Both the position numbers and the translations under genes were made by a program. Shown piece after piece: positions 22,935 to 36,420 of a stretch of DNA of 64,000 nucleotides; within the stretch, counting starts at the first letter, position 1, and each line of letters starts with the position of its first letter. The notes beneath the pieces were generated by a model. That model saw only the letters and a list, made by a program, of their open reading frames with translations. It ran no database searches and was not told where the DNA came from. The DNA comes from Effrenium voratum (lineage: Eukaryota > Sar > Dinophyceae > Suessiales > Symbiodiniaceae), in NCBI GenBank assembly GCA_963377175.1, contig CAUJNA010001513.1, positions 356,001 to 420,000 of the forward strand, read 5' to 3'.

Positions 22935-25900
22935 GCTTCTTGGCCGCGCTTCTCCACCTTTTGGTCCGATTCATGGGTGTGGTTGATGGGGTTTCTCCAA
23001 GCACTGTGATACTTTTGGGAATCCCCTCTTAACGATGGGGTCGCAAGTTTTTGGGAGGCCGGACTCAATTTCCCACAACCTGGTGTGGAACGGGGGGGGG
23101 GAGTTTTTCGAAGTGATGCGGACCCCCTCTCCAATTCAGCAACCGACCAGTGGTTGATCAATGTGAGGTGCCAGCTTTGAGATGTCCAGGCTGGGTTGCT
23201 TTTTGAGGGCCCCGAAGCAAGTAGAGCAAACGCCAGCTGTCAGGGCGTTGTTCTATGTTCTGCAAGCCAGATGCAGATCCAAAGGACATTTCAGAATACT
23301 GCTTGTCCCGGAACTTGAGATCAGACAATTTATAATTCTGTCGGAGTTGACTCTGCTTGAAGGTTGACTTTCCTGGCACTGGTGCCTTCCTGGTTTTGGG
23401 ACAGTGGATCGCTCCCTCTTTCAACATCATTTTGCAGTTTCAGGTTCACTAAATATGGATTTGAACATCCTTGTTTGGGCTCTGAAGCTGAGGAGTTCGT
23501 GCTTCTTCTTTTAAAAAAGAGCAAAACACATGTTGTCGTTGGCAAAAAAGGGTTCCTGCGAGGTACTTTGCAGCGCTTTTGATTCGCTCCTCAGGTTTGG
23601 GAAGCGGCCACCTCTGTGGGCTCTCTGGGTGGACCCACACCCGGACCTATGCGCGGGGCTTTCTGCGGGCCAAGCGCGGGAACGCGCTGGCCGTGGTCGT
23701 CGGCCTGGAGCCGGGGGCGGAGTACGTGTGGCGCATCTACCAGTCTGCCAGCGCCGCGGAGAACAACCACGAGAAATGGTTTGGAGGTTTACGAGTTGGA
23801 AGGAGTGGTTGGTGTTTGTTTTTTTTATCGCAGCTCGAATGGGGAGGGCCTGAATGACGGGGTTGGGGGGGGGCTTGTGGGATGGGGATGGGGTTCGGCG
23901 GCGAGGGATCGTGGTTTCGGTGTGGTTTCAACTCGCCCTGGAGACAAATCTGAGTTGTGGAAGCGAAGTTTCCAGAAAGCGAAGGATTCTTGACGGAGCC
24001 ATTCCCAAACTCGTCCCAGCCTGGTTGAAGTGGGTGTGGGGCTGTGGGGGTGCGGGGTGTGGTGTGTTGTTGGGGCTGTCGATTCAGGTACATGTGTTGA
24101 TACGTGAATGCACAGTTTACTGGAGACAAGCGGGAAGCAACCAGAGCTTTTTCCACAAGGCCTCACTTCAATGGAGACGTCACAATGTTGGCAAATGGCC
24201 CAGTTTGTTGAGTTGCCCCGATCTCTAAAAGCTGTGCCATCCTTTTGGTTTCATCGTGGTAGGCATATATCTCGTGGTGCCCTTTCGCAAGCATCGCCTG
24301 CCAAGTTGCAAAACCTGCGTCCAAGTCCTTTGAAGTGAGGCTGATTTGTCCATTGAGGCAGGTCCCCGATTTCGGGACTTCGAGCCCACGCGGGGAGGGG
24401 CCGAAATGGTGTCAGGTTTTGGCCACCCCTGACTCGCGGGTCCCGTGCAGAAACTTGAAGGTTATGCCCTATCCAAAGGTGGACCTCTGAAAGAGTTCAA
24501 ACAGGATTCTCCAAAAGAAAATGATCGCAACCTTTACTTGGCGAACTGTGAGCCCCGATACTTCTGTTTGGGACATGTCCTTTCTTCAGGTTTCCCATCT
24601 AGATGAAACATTTGGTTGGGCCCAAGAAGACACTAGGTAGTTGGGGTTGATAGGGCTGGCTATCAACCCGATCGAACCTGTTCTGACTTATTTCAATCAA
24701 ACTAACTTAGGGGTGGAGCTGACGAAGGATCGTTTCATGGAGAGTTGCTCATTTCAAAATCTGATTGCTTTAATGTTTTCCGTCACCAAACTGGTCCAAC
24801 GCATTCGCCCTTCGGCCTTCCGCCTATCCCTACGTAGGACTTTGTCAAGGGCCACGTGTGAGGGAATCCTGCCCCACACCTGGCCATTTGTTTTCTTACT
24901 AGACAGCCCACTGGTTTTCTATTTGCTTAGCTTCCAGAACGCTTGAAGGATCCAGAAATCTCTAAAGGACGGTCTGCACTGCCGACAAGTCTTTGGGGGT
25001 GTTCCCGGGTTTGCCGCCCAAAAGTCCCACAGGGGGGCCCGGCAAAACCTCAGGCCTCGCCGCGGGCAAGAACGGGCTCACGGTGAACGGCATAGCGGAA
25101 GGCTCCACGGTGTCTTTCAATACCATCGCGGCAAAGACACCTGGCTATTGGCATGCCCCTTGCGATTCGGAATGTGGTATGAATCAACCCAGGCTGTCCC
25201 CGAATAAAGGAAACCACCAGGTGGATGGGCTGCGGCAAAGATACCTGGCTCCAAGTGGCATGCCTGGTGCTCAGCTCCTTTTAGATTTTGTTTTGGTTTT
25301 AGTTCTGTTTGGAATTGGAATGGAACAAGACCTTCTTCTAGAAGTTGTGTTTTTGTTTTAGTTATTTTTGGATGGGATAGAATAAGCACCCCCTTTGCTT
25401 CGCATGTTGGCCTTGTCCTACTCTTGAACATGAGTCTTGTGAGGGCTGATTGTGCTTTTGCCATGCTCAGGAAGAGAGGTATGAGCCAAGCCGTGCCTTG
25501 CTTGCAGACCGGCGCCTGTAGAGGCTGCTGTCCTTTTGTGCGCTTGGAAAACGAAACAAACTTAGCTCTTATTGAGCAGATGCGTTCCCCATCAAAAAGC
25601 AGCGGCGCGCAGTCTGTGCCACAATTGTCCTTTGTCTAAAGCGTTGACTCTTGCCCGTTGCGATGTTCCGCGCAAAATTGGATCGACCGCATGCGGAGTG
25701 CTTAGCGACCCCAGGCTAAGTAAGAATGAGGCACATTAGTGATGGACCATAGCGCTTGAATTGGCCAATTCAGTTCTGCAAGGGATTCTACTTTCTGTTG
25801 CGTAGGGCTTGCTCTGCAACTACAAACCCTTCGCGACCAGGTAGATCCCAACCTCAATGGTCTTCATTATCGGCGACTCGTTGGGCATGTGTTGAACCAT

Positions 25901-28900
25901 ATGTACCATGATCAAAGATGTTCTTCCCAGCGGTTGCTAGTAATAAATCCAGATGGTCCTTGGTCCGAAACCTACGGATTTCTATTCAGGGAACCATGAC
26001 CACAGGCAACCATGACCACTGCCAACAAGAAGGAGCTTGGCCATAGCTCATTCGGGCCTTTGCAAACTGCAAGGCCGTCCTTTCACGGTTCTCCCAACAC
26101 GGAAGTGGGGCTTCTCATGTGCAAAAAGTGATCGGGGATTCCCTTTAGCACGGGCAGATGATCAATTCTCCTTCGTTGCTTTTGAAAACCCGGCCAAGGT
26201 GAGGTCGAGAAAAACTTGAAAGTCACCAACATGTGCCGATCTAAAACTTATTAGAAGGGAGTTTGCGGCTTTGGCATGCAGCCAACGAGCTAGCAGACAC
26301 TCGTTGACGCCGTGGGACGGCAACGCCCTGAGGACATGAAGGGCCGGATTGTTTTCACCTTCGCACGCCAGTGACTGGGCTCCGTTGCGCTCTTTTTCCC
26401 GTGAATAAGCCTTCGGGGGGGGCCTTAGCTAATCAAGAACTTTTCTGTTTGGGAGTGTGACAAGAGTAGGGCGCCTTTTTTGGTCCATTTGTTCAAGGGG
26501 AGCTCTGACATCGACCATTTGCAGTGCACGTTGCCGCTTTGCCTGTTGCGGGTAGAACATGCAAAGAGCAGTAGGCACACCTGAAACGGTTCCATGGATC
26601 ATTATGAGATTGACAACCTGGGGGTTGCAAAGATGTCAGTCATCCGACAGAACAGCGTATGTTTGAATGTCCGAACCATAGATTCAGGCAGGCTGTTACG
26701 GCTGTGTGGCAAGGCTGTGTGGCAAGACAGGGTTCCCGCTAGTATTGTGACGAGGGCTCACAACACAAAGTGGGGAAGCCTATCGATCCAGCCAAAGCCT
26801 CAAGCTGTTCGGACATGCTTTTGCTTGCATGGAAAGGCAGAGCACATGCCAGATTCTCTTTCAGAGTTCCTCTCATTTTAATGGAGATGGCTTCCCTGAA
26901 CCCAACTGAAACTCGTTCTAAGACCTTTCCGAACATGTCCCCGAAAGGAACCGAGCTAAAGGTTATCAAATTGAGTCTGAACTTGGACGGTGCCCACTCA
27001 AGTGGAAATGTTTTTGCTTGCTTCCCCACAGGGTAGGGAAAGAGCGGTGTGACACAAGTGGAAAGGCAGTTCCCAAAAACCTTCATTGAGAGACTCGCGG
27101 AATCCTCCGACTCTAAGCTCCAAAACGGAGCTTTCTTGAATGATGGTGGTTCAAGGGAAACCAACCACACGGAATTCTCAGACGCAAAAAGTTTCCTTGA
27201 ACGATGATGGTTCTTGTTTTCTTTTTGCGAAGAATTATAGAACGGGTTGGTTGTCCCCCTGACCAGGCAAACTCTTAGGGACCACAGTGTTGAATTTCCG
27301 GCAAGTGGGTTGTTGGACCCGAGCATCTACCTGATCATCTTCGGCCCAATGAAGCGAAGGTCCCACCACGTGCAGCTCTCAGCGCTCAGCGTGAAGCGCA
27401 GAGACGAGGCGGTGGACGAGTACCTCACCACGCTGGATGAGAGTCTTGGGCAACGAACATCCTTGGGGGAGGGGGGTGACCGCTGAAATTCCATTGGGTC
27501 CCATGTTTCCTTTTATGAGGAAGACTAGAAGATGGTTTGCGTTTGAATCAGTTTTTCCTGAAACAAAGAGACTCTTGCGACTTCCTAGTTCCCCGTGGTT
27601 TGACCCAACGCGCTGATGTATGTGGATTTCCACGGGGATAATATTCATTCGGCGGACCAGGTTGTAGGGGCATCACGCAGCAGCGCTGTGGCTTACCAGA
27701 CAAAGGGGCGGTTGCCAAACGTGATGTTTGTTGTGTTCCAACGTTTGCTCATGTTCAGTCTTTGGTTTGCCCATATGATCCAGAGACTGAAACAGACCTC
27801 TCACAGGCAAACCCCCGGAGCCGCCCAGGAACCACTTCAACGATCGGAAGGACTCCACCCTGTCGATGTCTGGCTCTTACACCTACCGCCTGGGGAACGG
27901 ATACCCATGCGTCTTGACCGGCTGGACCCACACACGTGGCTCAGCTGGCAAGTGGATTGGGCGATCGTCGTCAATGCTAGCGGTTGACCGATGAACGTTA
28001 GAGGCGATGGATTGAGCCCAGAGAGCATCTTTGAGAGTCAGCGGCTGTTCCTAGAGTCTTGCTTCTGCGGTTTCCCCCATGGCTTGGATTTGTCGACAGC
28101 AATGTAAAGAGCGAAGCTCTTGGACTAGGTCCAGAGTGCCGAAACCCAATGCAGTTCAGAGATGTGCAAAGTTCAAGAGCGGCCAGTACGGAATGGACCC
28201 CAGTGAATGAACCCCATTTTTTCTTGACTGCTATTGGGTTGGATCTTTAGACTTTAACTTATTTTTGGGAAATCAAGGGGTTTTCCACTAAACCCATACA
28301 AAGTTAAACTTTTTGCGGAGGGGTCAACAGCAACCAAGCTAAGTCTACCCAGAATGAATGAACCCCTTCTTTTTTTCGCCCAGGAACCTATGCCCACGGC
28401 TTCCTGCGGAACAAGCCGGGCCTGGGCCTGGCGGTGGTGTCGGGCCTGGAGCCTGGCGCGGAATACGCCTGGCGCGTCTACCAGCGCCTCGGCCGCCTCG
28501 GCCGCGTGGAGAAATCAACTCCCCGCGGAAAGGGGACGTCACCCGGATCAAAATCAACCTGTTCTGCTGAGTGTGGGTTTTCTTCATGACTTGGAGTCAG
28601 GTGCCAGACTGGCAAAGAAAGGGGAAGCACTTTGTGATAAATTTAATTCAATTTATGCATTGTTGTTTTTTCTCCCTTGCCGGACTTGAGCAACCTTTTT
28701 GCCCTTTCGGGTTTCGAGAACTTTAAATTCTGGCTTTCTGAAGATATGAATACGCAGACGATGTCTGTTGAGTTCCCTTCGGAGTGTTTGCTAGTTTTCT
28801 TCAGGGCTGATTGGTTAAGCCCATAGGCCACGTTTCGAGGCATGTAGGAGGCTAAACAAGTCGCCCTGTCAGTTGAAACAAGTCCCGGGGTGTTCAGCAT

Positions 28901-31900
28901 CATTTTTTGGTTTTCGATTTCACTGAGCCGCAAAACAGTTGATCGACCTTTTGGTCTTCCTTGGATTTTGAAACTTAGCCTTGGGATTCCCCGGCAACGC
29001 AAAAGGTACGCACCTGTGTATGTGCTTGTGTCCATGGACCCTGCCGAGGTACGCTGCCCGTTTTGCGGGCAAGAACGAGCTGATTGTGAACGGCGTCGTG
29101 CTCAGTTTAGTTCTGTGCGTTCCATTGGTCGGTCGCTGCTGAGGGCTGTCCGTATCACTAATACTTCAACATTAGGCCGGAGTTCCTTTGGGCGGCTAGT
29201 GTCCTGTAAGTTTTCCCTTAAAGCCATTGCAACCATTTGAACATATTGTTGTTGGACAGATTTTGGCGCTGCAACAGCCTTTTAGCATCTTAGGCCCCCG
29301 GTGGGTGGCTGTAGGCGTTCTCTCAGGCGAAGTCATGCTGTAAACATGACCCTGTTGTTGTTGTTGTTGGTGAACAAACAAAATCCACCGGGTCCCAAAG
29401 GGTTTAGGGTTTAGGGTTCTGTTGTTCGACCTGCAAGCTGTTATTTGTGCGAAAAGATGTTCCTGGCGGAAAGATGCACATCAATTACTTGCCAGATTCA
29501 AAAGCCATATTTGTTTGGAGCATATACCCCCCTGAGGCATGTAATTATTTCCCCTTAGCCGCCTCAGAACAAGAGAGTTATTCAGTGTTTTTCCACCCAC
29601 ATCCCTGTTCATTGCAAGGTTCCTTAGGTTCCCCCATGCAAAGCGGCAACCTGGCATATATACTCTTTGCATAGTAATATAGCCATGGGGCATAACCTAT
29701 GGCTCTATGTTGGGGTGGATGAACATCCATTTGCCACCTATTTTGATGTTCACCAGGGGTACGATTTGGGTTTTGACCCATGGCCATATATGGCTGTGGG
29801 TCAAAGCCAATGGTACCATTTTGGGGTGGGTGCACCACCCATTTTGGGATGTTCACTGGGTAAGATTTGGATTTCGACCCATGGCCATATATGGCTATAT
29901 ATTATGTAGTAGCTGTGTATCGCACAGAACCCCTGGTGGTTTGAGGGTGGCTTTCCCAACGCCAAGGCGACTCCAAGGGCCAGACGACCTCCTCCAAGGC
30001 GGCGCTGCCGCGCCTGGGGTTCGCCCAGGCGGATGCCCACGGGAAGATCACCTTCGCCTTCCGCCGGCAATCCACCCACGCGCCTTGGGGGGGAGGGGGG
30101 GGAGGGGGGGTGAGGGGTGAGGGGGGTGAGGGGGGTGAGGGGGGTGAGGGGTGAGGGGGGTGAAGGGGAGGGGGGTGAGGGGGGGTGAGGGGGAGGGGGA
30201 GGAAGGGGCAGGACGGGGGGTGGGGGTTGGGCGTTTAGGGGCGTGAGGCTCCAAGGCTCCAAGGCTTGAGGATGGGATGCCAATTCCTACTCAGTTGTTC
30301 AGTGGCACCAATTACTTTTCCTTTTTTTTGGTGGCTGCCCCACTAAAAATGGTCTTCCCCAAAAAGGGTTCCCTTGTTATTTTGATTTGTTTGCAAGGAT
30401 ACCGAGCACCGCAAGTCCCTTTTCCCCCGTGTTGCAACGAAGCCAACCACACGAAAAGCCAGAAGACCAGGACAAATTGCAGCAGATCAGGTGTCCTGTT
30501 CCCTGTCCACAGGCTAAAAGACTCCAATTTTTGCCTTCGCCAAAGAGACTCTAATGTATGTCGGGCTGCTTTGAATGTTCTGATGATTGCTGGTTTCGTG
30601 ACTGCGCGCGGGCCCCATTTGCATCGCGATGCCCCATAGAAAAGCAGTTCAGGGCAGCTTTGCCCTGGGCATGCGCCGGCTTCAACGTGTGAGTACATGG
30701 CTCACGACGCATTGGGTAAAAGGTCCGTTGAACTCAAGACACATCCAGGTTAGTTGGCTAATTTGCTGTGCTTACAGGGTGTATGGCTGCGCAGTCAATG
30801 TGAGTTCACCGTTAGCATGTGCAACCTGCCAAGAGGGATTCCAAGAAGGGGTTCCCCTATATGTGCCAAGGGTTTGGGAACACATAACTGACCGTGCTTG
30901 CTTGCGCTGCGAGCGCAGCAGGGGAACTCACGGGGCCCACAACGAGAAGGGGAAACCCTAAGCGTTCGATTTTTTTGTTGCGCCGGGCTTGCCCAAGAAG
31001 ACGTATCTACAAAGCCCCGAATATATAACGTATCTTTGTCTGCGCTTGCGGGACGCAGAATGCTAGGGAACAGCAATGACAACCCTGGACATTCAGAAGA
31101 CCACGCTATTGGGTGGCGATTCCTCTCGACCTTGATCTAGTGGTTTTCAAGGCATTTGGGCACCTCACAGGCCGGGATTCCACGTCCACTGTGGAATTGC
31201 ACGGCCGCATTTCACGGAATCCCGGTTTCGCAGCCATTCAGTGATTTCACGGCCAAAAGAAATCCTGACAGAACTCCACGCAGTCTGTCAGCCGGTGGTC
31301 AATTCAGACCTGCAAGGGCCTGCGCGCATGTCCTGGACATGCGCGCACGATTTTTGCGGCGCTCGCGCGCCGCCGCTCCGCGTTGCGGAACGATGTTCTT
31401 GGCGAGATTACCTGCAGTCAATGCAGCCACGTCCCTCCACTAAAGCCCGGAAAAACCTCCCTCGACCTCTCCCCCCCCCCCTCTCCCTCCCGCCTGTTCT
31501 CGTTTTGTTGGCTGCCAAGGTTGCAGTTAAAAGGTATACTTGCGTTGCTCGCTTGCGCTCACAGCTTTGCACTCATGCAGCAACCGAGCTCGGCGCACCG
31601 TATACGACACTGGGTTCTCTACAAGGATATAGATCCAGCTTGACAAGTGTTTGGCCTTGGATATTGCATGACGTCATCTTGCGTCGGCGCAGCCGATTGC
31701 GGCTTGAACTGTCATTGCGCCGCGCCTCGGCTGCTATTTTTTGAAACCCAGCTGGCCCATCCATTACGTCGAGCCGCCGAATAACGACCCTTTGGCGCAA
31801 TCTGCAGGATTGCAAGAGTTTGCTACTCAACCGGCTCAAACGCAAAAGCGATACATTAGCGCCTCGGGCTCTAAACTATGTAGCTTAGTGTTTGTTAGCC

Positions 31901-34900
31901 TCTCTTGGCATGTTGAGGGGCTCTCCAAATTACTTGTAGATCCCAGTGGGTTCCCTTGAAACCGCCACTTTCACAAAGTTGCTCCGAACCCCACAACAAC
32001 GGTAGAGCATCGATGCATCGATATCGGGTCCTCTTGTTTTCCTTTTCCGAGGCCCAAATTTCTATCGGATCCAGCGTGACCATGTAGCGATCCGAGGGGC
32101 CTCCTGGAACCCCCAAACCTTTCTGTGCGGACTGGTGGGGTGAAGTGGGGCTTCGCTTGCCTCAAATATTTCAATGGGAACACGGACCCCCCCCTCCCCC
32201 CTCCCAACAATTGGATTAACACCTAACAATTGCTTCCCATGGTTTTGTGTCGGGCCCCCCTCCCCTCCCCCAAAAAAACAGCAAGAAGGACATTTTAGCC
32301 ATTGCAACCCATGCTTCGTGTCGGATCAACACCAATGGTACCATTTTGGGGTAGGTGAATTCAACACCCATTTTAGAACCTATTTTAGTGGTTGGATTGG
32401 GATGTTCACTGGTGGCTAACCGGGATTTTGACCCATGATTTGAACCCATTTGGGTGTTTCCTTTTTTGTGAGGTTGGAGTCCCCAAAAACCGGTTTTTCC
32501 CGTTCGGTTTCCCACAAAAAGCCGGTTGCTAGGTGCAGCTCTCAGGGCTGGCGGTGGGCCGAGTCAGCGGGAAGCCAGCCATGGTCACGCTGGAGGATGA
32601 GGAGTCCTGCCGAGGAGCGCGGATGCCGAAGCGCGCCATTCGGGGTCTGTGGTGATTTATCTTCTTCTTGTTTTGTGTCTTCTTTTTGTTTTGTGTCTTC
32701 TTTTGTTTCTTTCGGAGTTGGTACCCCTTTTTTTAGCCAAGCAGTTTGGTCCAAGTTTGGTGGTTAATAAAAGGAAGCCAAAAGGAGGCCGAAATCTATT
32801 TTAGGGCGCCACTCCCTGAGTTCGTGGAGGCCGTTTTAGTGGTAAATAAGAAGGACTTGTTTGGCCCGTCCACTCAGGATGTGAGTATGGGTCGGTCGTT
32901 TTTTGGAGTTGGGGCCCCCTTTGTTTGCTGGCTTTTTTTGGGACGCCAAAAGGAACACCGAAATCCCTGTTGGGGGACGCCCGCAAACCAAGCACACGCT
33001 CATATCCAGGTGAGAAGATCCAGTGGGCGTCACTCGGGTTCGTGGAAACCAGTTTGCCTTTTTGCAAATCGACTCTGGAGATGAGGCCCCGGAATTGTCC
33101 GTTTGCCAGTGCGATGTTTGTATATCACTGTGCCGGTTGCATGTTGGTTGGTTGGTCTGGTTTGGTTCCGTTTGGTTTGGTTCCGTTTGGTTTGGTTTGG
33201 TTTGGTTGTTTTGCATGGTTGGTTGGTTGGTTGACAAGATACCCAAGGGTTGAGTTTTGCCTGCTAGGCTGTGCTTGATTTGCCTAGGAGAATGCGCAAG
33301 GCGGCCGTCCTGCTCGGGCTTCGAGTTCAGTGGCAAGACTTGTGCCACTCGTTGGAGCAGTGGGTATGCGTCACCATGAGGGTTGGGTAACATGTGTGCA
33401 ACCGTCAAAACCTTCAAAAGACCATAAAAAGTGATGCGCCAAAGTTGTGACGTGCAACTTGCGAAAGGTTGGGGGACCCAAAAAGTCCCAGGTGTTCGGG
33501 TCAGGCTGGAGGCTGACTACATCTAGAATGTGGTTACCCTCCAGGTCCCTTGTAAAGGACAATGGTCCAGGACAACTCTGTGAGGTTCCATTTTGACTCT
33601 TTGCTCAAGTCTTCTTTTTTTGCTAGCCTTCCTTTCGGGATCCATGGCTTGGGCGTTTGTTCGCAAGATTTCGGTCAGGTCCGCTGCACTGGTCAGAGTT
33701 TGATGGACATATCCCTGTAAACTTGTTCAAGGGAACGGGCATGGTGGGTACTTGCTGTTTTTTGCTTTGGTTTTTCTTGAAAGCCCACCTTCCAAATCCC
33801 AAAAAGCCCTTCCATGTCTATCCCTTTGACTCGGTGGGTTTTTTTTGGAGCGGAGCCGAGGCCATCTGGTCGGCGCCGGTGGGCTCTGTGGCCTATGGTC
33901 AGAACTCCAAGTGTGTGGCGGTGCTACCGGAGCACCTTGACCAGGTTTCCACTGGATCTGGTGGGTAGGGGGTGCACGGGTGGGGGTGTGGGTGCGGGGG
34001 TGGGGGGGGGGGGGGGATGGGGTTGGGTGGATATGTGGGAATTGCTGGAGCACCGAGAACTGTATAGCTTCCCACCGTTCTTACTTTTGGTCATCTCGAA
34101 ACAATGAGGGAACCTGAAGGCAGCTGAAAAGGTCTGCAGGTTCTTGGCCCCAGCTTGGGTTTTTGGCAGTTTGGGGTCCATATTGGCTTCCCAGAGCCCC
34201 CTGACAGTGAAGCCTTCCTTTGTCACTGGCGCCCCCCAACCTTTAAAGTTTTAGGGAGACCCCACGTTTGTTGAGTGGGGATTCGCCGTGTTGCAGCAGC
34301 CAGGCTTGCTTGCTGGTTCTCACCAGAACTTAGGGAATGACCCCTATGAACCCGTATGAACCATCTGCTGGTGGTTTGCTTTAAGGGAAACCCCCAAGTT
34401 CATTCCCAAACTTTTACCAGGACCAGGGTAAAGGTTCCAAAAAATGTGTGCAAAAGAAGGCGGCGGCAACTCAGAACGCTGCTCCCAAGACTCAGGTCGT
34501 TTCCCGAGAAGCGACTTTGCTTTCGACCTAAGGCACGTCTACGGCAGCAGCCACACCGGCGGCGGGGGCGATGGCAAGCGTTGGCGCAGAGGGCCAGGAA
34601 AGCGCTCGCGTTGAGTCTAAAGGTCAACCAAAGGACGCACCCAAGCACACAAGAGCGGGTGAAATCTAGGGACACCAACAAGTAATCCTACATTCATGGA
34701 GTATTGAGCAAGGGGGTTGATAAATTCGAAATGAGGGTGTTTACAGGGGATACGGGGGGGAACACTCTGAGAGAAAGCTCTCATGTTCAAAGGCGAGTTG
34801 TGAAAAACACATGTTCTGGATGTTCTCCCTTCAGGAAGACTACGAGGGGACTGGAATCCTCTCTGTTTTATGGAAACCCTGCTTGAGGGTGTGTGTGTGT

Positions 34901-36363
34901 GTCCAATTCAGGGACTCCTTGAAATGGATGCCGTCATATCCGTGTCCATTGAAGCGGAAGCAGCGCATGTTGACAGATTTCCGTTTGCCACTCAGGAGGG
35001 CATTTTAAGAGCCATGAAATTGCATTATTTTGATCCTTGAAAAGCTGCCTCCACATGATTATGGTCACTTGCGGATGCCTGGAAGAGCAAAGTCCTGACC
35101 AAATCGATCCATGGTCAGATGGACACAAGTATGCTCAATGGTGCCAGGTGGCTTCAAACAGTATTGCAACAGGGAACCCTTGATTTGCTGCCAGCATGTC
35201 ACCTGACAGACTATAGCAGCCAAACAACGAGGGGTCTTATGCTTTTTGTTACAGGTGTGTGAATTGTAGTAGGTGCCCAATGCATAGTTTTTAAAATTCG
35301 AGGTTTTGGCAGTTAACTGGGATGGTCCCAACCCCAGCCATCCCTTCTGACGCTGGGTATTTGTTCTGGCGGAGAGGGTTGCAATACACCTCATTTGCTC
35401 AGTTGTTGTTTTCATTTTTTCTGGTTGGTGTTAGATGGAACCCTTGATGACTGCTGAGTTTCACTGGCCTGTAGCAAGGATGAGGCGCTGAGGCTATATA
35501 ATTGAAGGCACCACGGTGGAAACAGGGGATTGGCATCACGCTTTCTTGCGAGTTATTGAAACGTGTTCTCCTGATGCCTTCTGCCTGCAAACGAGCGCTT
35601 CTCAATTCAGCAATGGTTGGCGACACGCCATTGATCAAGAGACCAGTAGGTGCTCGCACCCGAGGCCCCTTCGATAATTTTAGATTGAATAATGATATAC
35701 ACGTCGCCATGACCTGCTTCTGTTTAAGGTATTTGTTTTGAAAGGTTACTCGGGTTGGGACAGATCTTGCGGGTTTGGGCACCCGTGGAGGGCACACTTG
35801 TCAGCCGAGCAAGCCAGACACGCGGCCAGTCAGGCCAGGGTCCCACCCTCCGTGTCCTTGGTTCCACCATCTTGTTCTCGGATTGGGATCTTTCCGGATA
35901 TAGGGACTGTCACCCGTCGCAAGATTGGGGCAACCCACATAAGTTTGCCGTTGGTCTCCCGAACCCAAAATGGTCATTACCCTCAAGAACAGACGCCCAC
36001 ATTTCCTTATCTCAGTTGTTCAGTGGCACCCTTTATCCCTTTTTTTGGGTGGCTGCCCCACTAAAAATGGTCTTCCCCAGCAAAAGTTCCTTGTTTTCCA
36101 GGGTCACTGAACAACTGAGTTATGTGACACTTTTCCCCACCTCTTGACTCCTTGAGGTAGACCTCTCGGGTCCATGTTCCGCTCTCCCACAGGAGGACTT
36201 AAGGGCACCGACGTGGGCAACGGAGAGACGGGCTACACGACCGGTCCATACGATCCTTGGCGCCAGATCCAAGTTGCCACGGGTTCCTTCTGAAAGTGTC
36301 CTGAATCCGTGCCCAAAGCTACCTCGCACACAAGGGGTGACCTAATTATGATTGAACATGTCA

Positions 36364-36420
<57 letters not shown>

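Larger units (their letters stand above)
30080..32532 (+). other. Long GC-AG intron of copy 2 with repeats
   Basis: Contains the GGGGTGA tract (30,088-30,225), a left-half copy of element A (30,290-30,385), the 27-bp palindrome at 31,321-31,347 and repeat H at 32,325-32,440. Sequence 30,890-31,900 differs in texture (GCGC-rich words such as GCTTGCGCTGCGAGCGCAGC) and may be a separate insertion. I recognise no gene in it. Confidence 0.6.
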
